From NCBI RefSeq assembly GCF_024679095.1, contig NW_026111624.1, positions 62,001-126,000 on the forward strand: a stretch of DNA of 64,000 bases. Direction: 5' to 3'. Positions within the stretch are counted from its first letter, which is position 1. Each line of letters opens with the position of its first letter. Shown piece after piece: positions 52,027-64,000 of this stretch. The stretch comes from Eriocheir sinensis. Lineage: Eukaryota; Arthropoda; Malacostraca; Decapoda; Varunidae. Position numbers and translations under genes: made by a program. The notes below the pieces were generated by a model that did not search any database, was not told the DNA's origin, and saw nothing but the letters and a program-made list of their open reading frames with translations.

Positions 52027-53115
52027 ATTTTTATAAAAATACATATACAAAAATACACATAGATTAATCAAATTTGTATTAAAATTAATATAGAAAATAC
52101 ATATACAATAAAGTAAATTTGTATTGAAAAAATATGCAAAATACACATAAAACAATGTAAATTTGTTTCAAAATATATATACGAATACACATAAAATAAC
52201 GCAGATTTCTATAGAAATTTATATACAAAATACACTTGAAATAATGTAAATACTTATAAAAATATATATACAAAATACACATTAAATAATGTTAATTCGT
52301 GTCAAAATAAATAAACAAAATATCATGAAAAGAATGTGTATTTGTATGAAAATAGATATACAAAATACACATAAAATAACCTAAATTTGTATAAAACTAT
52401 AAACAAAAATACACAAAAATAATTTAAACTTGTATGAAAATAAATATACAAAAAACATATAAAATTAGGTAAATTTGTATTTAAATACATATACAAAATA
52501 CACATAAAACAATGTAAATTTGAATGAGAATATATAAACATATAGACTTAAAATAACGTAAATTTGTATCAAATATATATACAAAAAACACATTAAATAA
52601 TGTAAATATGTATAAAAAAATATATACAAAACACAAATAAAATAATGTAAAATCGTATCAAAATAAATACAGAAAATATTAATAAAATAATGTAAATTTG
52701 TATGAAAATTAAGATGCAAAATACCCATAAAATAACGCATTTTTTATAAAAATATATATACGAAAAAACATAAAATATTTGATTTTGTATTAAAATAAAT
52801 AGATATACAAAATACACATAAAATAAGCTAAATTTGAATTGAAATATATATACAAAATACATAAAATAATGTAAATTTGTATCAAAATACCTATACAAAT
52901 ACACATATAATAACGTAAATTTGTATAAAAATATATAAACAAAATACACATTAAATAATGTAAATACGTATAAAAAATGTAAAAAATACACAAATAATCA
53001 TGTAATTCGTATCAAAATAAATAGACAAAATACCAATAAAATAATGTAAATTTCTATGATAAAACATATACAAAATACACATAAATAACGAAAATATCAA
53101 TAAAATATATATAAT
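52027..53115 (-). repeat. Satellite block, - orientation
   Basis: Nearly the same as 40,340-41,410 and 63,380-64,000. Its end (53,100-53,145) has become unusual: TTTGATACATCTTGAACC is not a satellite monomer word. Confidence 0.8.
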
Positions 53116-54607
<1,492 letters not shown>

Positions 54608-54681
<74 letters not shown>

Positions 54682-54694
54682 TAGATAGATATAT

Positions 54695-54754
<60 letters not shown>
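54608..54754. repeat. (TA)n microsatellite with GATA interruption
   Basis: About 147 bp of TA, broken at 54,679-54,699 by GATAGATAGATATATAGATA. It lies inside the monomer that normally reads GTATATATATTTTTATAGAA; flanking sequence on both sides is complete compared with 21,510-21,560, so this is pure expansion. Confidence 0.97.
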
Positions 54755-54759
<5 letters not shown>

Positions 54760-55290
54760 GAAATCTACGTTATATTATGTGTATTCGTATACATATTTTG
54801 AAACAAATTTACATTGTTTTATATGTTTTTTGCATATCTATTTCAATACAAATTTACCTTATTGTATGTGCATTTTGTATATTTATTTTAATACAAATTC
54901 AAATATTTTATGTGTATTTTGGTATATATAATTTTATAAAAAATGCGTTATTTTATAGGTATTTTGCATCTTAGTTTTCATACAAATGTACATTATTTTA
55001 TTATTATTCTGTGTATATATTTTGATACGATTTTATATTATACTATTTGTGTTTTGTATATATTTTTTTATACATTTTTTCATTATTTAATGTGTATTTT
55101 TTATATATATTTTATACAAATTAACGTCATTTTAAGTGTATTTGTTTATATAATTTCATTCAAATTTACATTATTTTAAATGTATTTTGTATATGTATTT
55201 CAATACAAATTTACCTAATTTTACGTGTATTTTGTATATTTATTTTCATACAAATTTAAATTATTTTTGTGTTTTTTTGTATATACATAT
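54755..55290 (+). repeat. Satellite block, + orientation
   Basis: Variant A monomers from ATAGAAATCTACG through TTTTCATTC; the inverted counterpart is 21,120-21,530. It flips at TGTATATACATATTGAGTAA (~55,290). Confidence 0.8.
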
Positions 55291-57070
55291 TGAGTAAATT
55301 TCTATGAAAATATATATTCAAAATACATATAAAATTATGTAAATAAGTATAAAAATATATATATCAAACACACGTAAAAAAAAAAAAAATTCAAAATAAA
55401 TAAACAAAATTCCGATAAAAGAACGTATATTTGTAGGAAAATAAATATACAAAATACACAAAAATAAAAAAAAAAATAATTATATAAAAAAAAAAAAAAA
55501 AAAAATTATATCAATATATATGAAAAGATATAAAAAAAAAACACATATAATTAGTTAAATTTGTATTTAAATACGTGTACAAAAACACAATATATATATG
55601 TAAATTTGTATGAAAAAAAGAAAAAAAAAAAAAAAAAAATATATTTTTGTATAAAATAGATATACAAAATATACATAGAATAATGTAAAATCGTATCAAA
55701 ATAAATACACAGAATATCAATAAAATAATGTAATTTTGTATGAAAATAAAGATGCAAAAAACCCATAAAATAAAGCATATTTTTTTAAAATACATATACA
55801 AGAATACACATAGAATAATTAAATTTGTATTAAAATTAATATACAAAATGCACGTACAATAAGGGAAATTTGTATTGAAAAAATATACAAAATGCACATA
55901 AAACAATGTATATTTGTTTCAAAATATATATACCAATAGACATAAAATAACGTATATTTCTATAGAAATATATATAAAAAATACACATGAAATGACGTAA
56001 ATACGTCCAAAAATATATATACACAATACACATTAAATAATATAAATTCGCATCAAAATAAATAAACAAAATATCAATAAAAGAATGTGTATTTGTATGA
56101 AAATAGATATACAAAATACACATAAAATATTGTAAATTTGTATAAAACTCTATTAAAAAAATACACAAAAATAATTTAAATTTGTATAAAAATATATATA
56201 CAAAATACACATAAAACTAGTTAAATTTCTATTGAAATACATATACAAAATACACAAAAAATAATGTAAATTTAAATGAAAATATATAAACAAATACACT
56301 TAAAATATCGTAAATTTGTATGAAATATATATAGAAAATACACATTAAATAATGAAAATATGTATAAAAAAATATATACAAAACACAAATAGAATAATGT
56401 AAAATAGTATTAAAATAAATAAACAGAATATTAATAAAATAATGTAAATTTGTATGAAAATAAAGATGCAAAATACCCATAAAACAACGCATTTTTTATG
56501 AAAATATATATACCAAAATACACATAAAATATTTAAATTTTTATTACAATAAATATACAAAATGCACATACAATAAGGTAAATTTGTATTGAAATAGATA
56601 TGTAAAATACACATAAAACAATGTAAATTTGTTTCAAAATATATATACGAATACACATAAAATAACGTAGATTTCTATAAAAATATATATACAAAATACA
56701 CATAAAATGAAGTAAATACGTATGAGAAAATGTATACAAAATACACATAAAATAATGTAAACTCGTATCAAAATAAATAAACTAAATGCCAATAAAAGAA
56801 TGTTTACTTGTATAAATATAAATATACAAAATACACATAAAATAACGTAAAATTGTATAAAACTATATACAAAAATAAACAAAAATAGTTAATTTTGTAT
56901 GAAAATAGATATACAAAAGACACATAAAATAAACTAAATTTGAATTGAAATAAATATAGAAAATACATAAAATAATGTAAATTTGTATCAAAATAAATAT
57001 TCAAATACACATATATTAAAATTAATATACAAAATGCGTATATTATAAGGTAAATTTGTATTGAAAAAAT
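55291..57070 (-). repeat. Satellite block, - orientation, with poly(A) patch
   Basis: Variant B then A in reverse; direct counterpart of 18,450-20,001. Between 55,371 and 55,640 normal monomers have turned into long A-runs (55,376-55,389; 55,466-55,476; 55,486-55,505; 55,613-55,639 with one G) while length stays the same. Confidence 0.85.
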
Positions 57071-58333
57071 ATGCAACATACACGTTTACTCATACAAATT
57101 TATATTATTTTATAGGTATTTTGTTTATTTATTTTCATACGAATTACATGATTATATGTGTATTTTGTACATATTTTTTTTATACGTATTTACATTATTT
57201 AATGTGTATTTTGTTTATATATTTTCATACAAATTTTTGTTATTATATGTGTATTTGTATAAATATTTTGATACAAATTTACTTTATTTCATGTATTTTG
57301 TATATATATTTCAATTCAAATTTAGCTTATTTTGTGTGTATTTTGTATATATTTTCATACAAATTTAATTACTTCTGTGTATTTTTGTATATACTTTTAT
57401 ATACATTTACGTTATTTTATGTGTATTTTGTATATTTATATTTATACAAATACACATTCTTTTATTGGTATTTTGTTTATTTATTTTGATACGAATTTAC
57501 ATTATTTTATGTGTTTTTAGTATACATTTTTTTATACGTATTTACTTCATTTTATGTGTATTTTGTATATATATTTTTATAGAAATCTACGTTATTTTAT
57601 GTGTATTCGTATATATATTTTGAAACAAATTTACATTGTTTTATATGTATTTTGCATATCTATTTCAATACAAATTTACCTTATTGTATGTGTTTTAATA
57701 TATTTATTTTAATAGAAATTTAATTTTTGATGTGTATTTTGGTATATATATTTTATAAATAAAAAAATGCGTTATTTTATGGGTATTTTGCTTCTTTATT
57801 TTCATACAAATTTACATTTTTTTATTAATATTCTGTGTATTTATTTTGATACGATTTTCATTATTCTATTTGTGTTTTGTACATATTTTTTTTCAAATTT
57901 ACGTTATTTTAAGTGTATCTGTTTATGTATTTTATTCAAATTTACATTATTTTATGTGTATTTTGAGTATTTATTTCAATACAAATTTACCTAATTTTAT
58001 GTGTATTTTGTATATTTATTTTCATACAAATTTAAAATTATTTTGTGTATTTTTGTATATAGTTTTATACATATTTAGTTTATTTTATTTTTATTTTTTA
58101 TATCTATTTTAATAAATATAAAAATTCTTTTATTTATATTTTTTTTATTTATTTTGACGCTAATTTTATGTGAATTTGTTTTCATTTCATACAAATTTAC
58201 ATTATTATATGTATTTTGTACATGTATTTAAATACAAATTTAACTAATTATATGTGTATTTTGTATATCTATTTTCATACAAATTGAAATCTATTTTTTG
58301 TTTTTTGAATATATTTTATTCAAATTTTCGATA
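57071..58333 (+). repeat. Satellite block, + orientation
   Basis: Starts at ATGCAACATACACGTT (57,071-57,086); direct counterpart of 20,002-21,120. Shortened monomers occur at 57,690-57,760 and 58,080-58,160. It ends ATTTTCGATATCTTATAAAA. Confidence 0.8.
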
Positions 58334-59393
58334 TCTTATAAAATATATATACCAAAATACACATAAAATATTTAAATTTGCATTGAAATAAATATACAAA
58401 ATGCACATAAAATAAGGTAAATTTCTATTGAAAGAGATATGCAAAAATACATATAAAACAATGTAAATATGTTTCAAAATATATATACGAATACAAATAA
58501 TAAAACGTAGATTTCTATAAAAATATATATACAAAATACACTTAATATTAAGTAAATACGTATAAAAAATATATACAAAATACACATAAAATAATGTAAA
58601 TTCAATTAAAATAAATAAACAAAATACCAATAAAAGAATGTGTATTTGGTAAATATAAATATACAAAATACACATACAAAATAAACATAAAATAAGGTAG
58701 ATTTGTAAAAAAATATATGTACAAAATACACATAAAATAATGTAAATTTATATAAAAATATATATACAAATACATAATATACCATGAATTTGTATAAAAA
58801 TATATATTCAAAATAAATATTAAATAATGTAAAAGCGTATAAAAATATAAATACAAAGTACATATAAAATAATGTAAATTCGTATCAATATAAATCAACA
58901 AAACACCAATAAAATAATATTTATTTGAATGAAAATAAATTTACAAAATACACATAACATAACTAAAATTTGTATTAAAATATATACAAAAAACATAGAA
59001 ATAATTTGAGTTTGTATGAAAATAAATATACAAAATACACATAAAACTAGGTAAATTTCTTTTGAAATGTATATACAAAATACCCATAAAATATTGTAAA
59101 TTTGTGTCAAAATATATAAACAAATACACATAAAATAACGTAAATTTGTATGAAAAATATATACAAAATATACATAGAATAATGTCAATTCGTATCAAAA
59201 TGAATGAGCAGAATATCAATAAAATAATGTAAATTTGTATGAAAATAAAGATGCAAAATACCCAAAAAATAAAGTATATGTTTATAAAAATACAGATACA
59301 AAAATACACATCGAATAATTAAATTTGTATTGAAATTGATACACAAAATGCGTATATAATAAGGCAAATTTGTATTGAAAAAATATGCAACAT
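58334..59393 (-). repeat. Satellite block, - orientation
   Basis: Inverted counterpart of 17,372-18,446 and 12,411-13,477, with AAACTCAAATT read backwards near 59,005. It ends at ATGCAACATACACGTT (59,385-59,400). Confidence 0.8.
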
Positions 59394-59491
59394 ACACGTT
59401 TACTCATACAAATTTATATTATTTTATTGGTATTTTGTTTATTTATTTTGATACGAATTACATGATTATATGTGTATTTTGTACATATTTT
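59394..59491 (+). repeat. Short + satellite segment, first copy of a duplicated flip
   Basis: About two monomers after the junction (TTGGTATTTTGTTTATTTA, then ACATGATTATATGTG), cut at GTACATATTTTTAAACATAA, the seam of a 367 bp tandem duplication. Confidence 0.85.
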
Positions 59492-59760
59492 TAAACATAA
59501 AATAACGTAAATTTGTATGAAAAATATATACAAAATACACATAGAATAATGTCAATTCGTATCAAAATGAATGAGCAGAATATCAATAAAATAATGTAAA
59601 TTTGTATGAAAATAAAGATGCAAAATACCCAAAAAATAAAGAATATGTTTATAAAAATACAGATACAAAAATACACATCGAATAATTAAATTTCTATTAA
59701 AATTAATATACAAAATGCGTATATAATAAGGTAAATTTGTATTAAAAAATATGCAACATA
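59492..59760 (-). repeat. Satellite block, - orientation, second copy
   Basis: A repeat of 59,127-59,393, offset 367 bp (AATGTCAATT at 59,181 and 59,548), ending at the next ATGCAACATACACGTT (59,751-59,766). Confidence 0.9.
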
Positions 59761-61212
59761 CACGTTTACTCATACAAATTTATATTATTTTATTGGTATT
59801 TTGTTTATTTATTTTGATACGAATTACATGATTATATGTGTATTTTGTACATATTTTTTTATACGTATTTACATTATTTAATGTGTATTTTGTTTATATA
59901 TTTTCATACAAATTTACGTTATTATATGTGTATTTGTATAAATATTTTGATACAAATTTACTTTATTTCATGTATTTTGTATATATATTTCAATTCAAAT
60001 TTAGCTTATTTCGTGTGTATTTTGTATATATTTTCATACAAATTTAATTGCCTCTGTGTATTTTTGTATATAGTTTTATATAAATTTACGTTATTTTATG
60101 TGTATTTTGTATATTTATATTCATACAAATACACATTCTTTTATTGGTATTTTGTTTATTTATTTTGATACGAATTTACATTATTTTATGTGTATTTTGT
60201 ACACATTTTTTTTATACGTATTTACTTCATTTTATGTGTATTTTGTATATCTATTTTTATAGAAATCTACGTTATTTTATGTGTATTCGTATATATATTT
60301 TGAAACAAATTTACATTGTTTTATATGTATTTTGCATATCTATTTCAATACAAATTTACCTTATTGTATGTGTTTTTTGTATATTTATTTTAATACAATT
60401 TTAATTTTATGATGTGTATTTTGGTATATATATTTTTATAAAAAAAATGCGTTATTTTATGGGTATTTTGCTTCTTTATTTTCATACAAATTTACATTAT
60501 TTTATTAATATTCTGTGTATTTATTTTGATACGATTTTACATTATTCTATTTGTGTTTTGTACATATTTTTTTTATACAAATTTACATTATTTTAAGTGT
60601 ATTTGTTTATGTATTTTCATTCAAATTTACATTATTTTATGTGTATTTTTTTGTATGTATTTCAATACAAATTTACCTAATTTTATGTGTATTTTGTATA
60701 TTTATTTTCATACAAATTTAAAATATTTTTGTGTTTTTTGTATATAGTTTAATACAAATTTAGGTTATTTTATGTGTATTTTGTATATCTATTTTCATAC
60801 AAATATACATTCTTTTATTGATATTTTGTTTATTTATTCTGACGCGAATTTACATTATTTAATGTGTATTTTGTATATATATTTTTATACGTATTTACAT
60901 CATTTCATGTGTATTTTGTATAGTTTTAAACAAATTTATATTATTTAATGTGTATTTTGTATATATATATTTATACAAATACACATTCTTTTATTGGTAT
61001 TTTGTTTATTTATTTTGATACTAATTTACATTATTTTATGTGTATTTTGTATACATTTTTTATACGTATTTACTTAATTTTATGTGTATTTTGTATATAT
61101 ATTTTTATAGAAATCTACCTTATTTCATGTGTATTCGTATATATATTTTGAAACAAATTTACATTGTTCATATGTATTTTGCATATCTATTTTTGTGTAT
61201 GTATTTATTTTT
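59761..61212 (+). repeat. Satellite block, + orientation
   Basis: Inverted counterpart of 15,921-17,371, with both ends bounded by the same two junction types. It ends at TTGTTATACATAGAATAATG (61,213-61,230). Confidence 0.85.
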
Positions 61213-62145
61213 GTTATACATAGAATAATGTAAAATCACAGAATATCAATAAAATAATTTAAATTTGTATGAAAATAAAGATGCAAAATACCCATAAGAT
61301 AAAGCATATTTTTTAAAAAAAATACATATACAAAAATACACATAGAATAATTAAATTTGTATTAAAATTAATATACAAAATGCACACATACAATAAGGTA
61401 AATTTGTATTGAAAAAAAACGCAAAATACAAATAAAACAGTGTAAATTTGTTTCAAAATATATATACGAATACACGTAAAATAACGTAGATTTCTATAGA
61501 AATATATAAACAAAATACACATGAAATTATGTAAATACGTATAAAAATATATATATAAAATACATATTAAGTAATGTAAATTCGTGACAAAATAAATAAA
61601 CAAAATATCATGAAAAGAATGTGTATTTGTATGAAAATAAATAAGAGATAATAAATTTGTATGTAATATATATGCAAGATACATTTAAATAATGTAAATA
61701 TGTATAAAAAAAATATATACAAAAAACAAATAGAATAATGTAAAATCGTATCAAAATAAATACACCGAATATTAATAAAATAATGTAAATTTGTATGAAT
61801 ATAAAGATGCAAAATTCCCATCAAATAGCGCATTTCTTAAAAAAATATATATACCAAAATACACATAAAATATTTAAATTTGCATTGAAATAAATATACA
61901 AAATGCACATTCAATAAGGTAAACTTCTATTGAGAGAAATATGCAAAAATACATATAAAACAATGTAAATTTGTTTCAAAATATATATACGAATACACAT
62001 AAAATAACGTAGATTTCTATAAAAATATATATACAAAATACACATAAAATTAAGTAAATACGTATAAAAAAAATGTAAACAAAATACACATAAAATAATG
62101 TAAATTCGAAACAAAATAAATAAACAAAATACCAATAAAAGAATG
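61213..62145 (-). repeat. Satellite block, - orientation
   Basis: Parallels 49,896-50,820. Just after the junction ~17 bp present in the 3,402 and 49,892 copies (TATCAAAATAAGTACAC) are missing. It ends AAAGAATGTATATCTATTTA. Confidence 0.8.
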
Positions 62146-63186
62146 TATATCTATTTATTTTAATACAAAATCAAATATTTTATGTTTTTCGTATATATAT
62201 TTTTATAAAAAATGCGTTATTTTATGGGTATTTTGCATCTTAATTTTCATACAAATTTACATTATTTTATTAATATTTTCTGTATTTATTTTGATACGAT
62301 TTTACATTATTTTATTTATGTTTTGTATAAATTTTCTTATACATATTTTCATTATTTAATGTGTTTTTTGTATATATATATATTTGATACATATTTACGT
62401 TATTTTAAGTTATTTTATGTGTATTAGTTTATATATTTTGACACAAATTTACAATATTTTATGGGTATTTTGTATATATATTTCAAAAGAAATTTACCTA
62501 GTTTTATATGTATTTTGAATATCTATTTTCATACAAACTCAAATTATTTTTATGTATTTTTGTATATATTTCAATACAAATTTTAGTTATGTTATGTGTA
62601 TTTTGTAAATCTATTTTCATTCAAATATATATTATTTTATTGGTATTTTGTTGATTTATATTGATACGAATTTACATTATTTTATATGTACATTTACATT
62701 TACATTATCTAATATTTATTTTGAATATATAATTTTATACAAATTCATGGTATTTTATGTGTATTTGTATATATATTTTCATATAAATTTATATTATTTT
62801 ATGTGTATTTTTTACATATATTTCATTACAAATTTACATTATTTTATGTTTATTTTGTATGTGTATTTTGTACATTTATATTTATACAAATACACATTCT
62901 TTTATTGGTATTTTGTTTATTTATTTTGTTTCGAGTTTACATTATTTTATGTGTATTTTGTTTACATTTTTTTATACGTATTTACTTAATTTTATGTGTA
63001 TTTTGTATATATATTTTTATAGAAATCTACGTTATTTTATGTGTATTCGTATATATATTTTGAAACAAATTTACATTGTTTTATATGTATTTTTGCATAT
63101 CTCTTTCAATAGAAGTTTACCTTATTGTATGTGCATTTTGTATATTTATTTCAATACAAATTTAAATATTTTATGTGTATATATGT
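62146..63186 (+). repeat. Satellite block, + orientation
   Basis: Parallels first 23,225-23,470 (GTTTTTCGTATATATATTTT), then from ~62,420 the 42,280-42,960 block. A same-strand join lies at ~62,410. Confidence 0.8.
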
Positions 63187-64000
63187 ACAAAAAATACATA
63201 AAATAATGTAGATTTGTATGAAATGAAAACAAATACATTTTATATAAAATATATATACATAATACACATAGAATAATGTAAAATCATATTAAAATAAATA
63301 CACAGAATATCAATAAAATAATGTAAATTTGTATGAAAATAAAGATGCAAAATACCCCTAAAATAAAGCATATTTTTATAAAAATACATATACAAAAATA
63401 CACATAGATTAATCAAATTTGTATTAAAATTAATATACAAAATGCACATACAATAAGGTAAATTTGTATTGAAAAAATATGCAAAATACACATAAAACAA
63501 TGTAAATTTGTTTCAAAATATATATACGAATACACATAAAATAACGCAGATTTCTATACAAATATATATACAAAATACACTTGAAATAATGCAAATACGT
63601 ATAAAAATATATGTACAAAATACACATTAAATAATGTTAATTCGTGTCAAAATAAATAAACAAAATATCATGAAAAGAATGTGTATTTGTATGAAAATAG
63701 ATATACAAAATACACATAAAATAACCTAAATTTGTATAAAACTATAAACAAAAATACACAAAAATAATTTAAACTTGTATGAAAATAAATATACAAAAAA
63801 CATATAAAATTAGGTAAATTTGTATTGAAATACATATACAAAATACACATAAAATAATGTAAATTTGAATGAAAATATATAAACATATAGACTTAAAATA
63901 ACGTAAATTTGTATCAAATATATACAAAAAACACATTAAATAATGTAAATATGTATAAAAAAATATATACTAAACACAAATAAAATAATGTAAAATCGTA
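63187..64000 (-). repeat. Satellite block, - orientation, runs off the window
   Basis: Variant B then A in reverse, nearly the same as 40,180-40,960, 48,930-49,740 and 52,040-52,680. The array continues past the window end. Confidence 0.85.

Larger units (their letters stand above)
59127..59860. repeat. 367-bp tandem duplication spanning an inversion point
   Basis: Copies 59,127-59,493 and 59,494-59,860 each contain a - arm, the ATGCAACATACACGTT junction and a short + arm. They differ at only a few positions (for instance TATACATAG against TACACATAG). Confidence 0.9.

Noticed and set aside
55371..55640. Poly(A) tails of inserted SINEs or processed copies
   Set aside because: The satellite register and length continue through the A-runs when compared with 18,598-18,639 and 37,545-37,650. 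There is no inserted body and no target-site duplication.

Overview
This is a non-coding, extremely AT-rich stretch of eukaryotic nuclear DNA. Apart from one ~1 kb insertion and six (TA)n tracts, all 64 kb is a single satellite family. The basic unit is a ~45 bp monomer (44-46 bp). It reads roughly TTATTTTATGTGTATTTTG, then a short TA-rich core and T-run, then ATACAAATTTACA. About 15 diverged monomer types follow each other in a fixed order and form a higher-order repeat (HOR) of ~667 bp. Two HOR variants can be told apart by diagnostic monomers. Because 45 is a multiple of three and some frames lack stops, the satellite is full of spurious 60-220 residue reading frames on both strands, rich in F, Y, I, L and C. 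I do not regard any of them as genes.

The only recognisable protein remnant is a 5'-truncated, frameshifted reverse transcriptase of a non-LTR retrotransposon (Jockey/CR1-like), minus strand, 8,848-9,821. It is far richer in GC than its surroundings and lies between two (TA)n tracts. Its C-terminal motifs and 3' end resemble, from memory, non-LTR copies common in decapod crustacean genomes. Long (TA)n and AT-rich satellites are also classically known from crabs. A decapod, perhaps a crab, is therefore my best guess, but it is inference from one element.

Layout: the array is a mosaic of head-to-tail blocks from ~70 bp to ~4.6 kb whose orientation flips about 45 times. Several flip points recur with the same junction sequence, so compound units containing inversions have themselves been copied. 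Nested duplications are visible: a ~2.2 kb duplication (1,001-3,175 and 3,765-5,913), a ~2.7 kb direct copy ~37 kb apart (18.5-21.1 and 55.5-58.2 kb), an inverted copy of 12.4-15.9 kb at 55.3-59.4 kb, a 367 bp tandem duplication across an inversion point (59,127-59,860), and a fresh 45 bp monomer duplication (~46,031). The retrotransposon insertion can be dated relative to the array because related empty sites survive at ~22,850 (inverted), ~41,460 and, as a (TA)n-expanded site, ~53,160.

Some patches look like base-calling or consensus errors rather than biology: systematic homopolymer shortening at ~4,015-5,220 and ~53,440-53,760, and length-preserving replacement of other bases by A or T at ~97-109, ~24,541-24,641 and ~55,371-55,640. 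No tRNA, rRNA, CRISPR array, telomeric repeat or intact gene was seen. Block boundaries are read by eye and carry an uncertainty of about 5-30 bp. Strand of a block means the strand on which the monomer reads TGTGTATTTTG.
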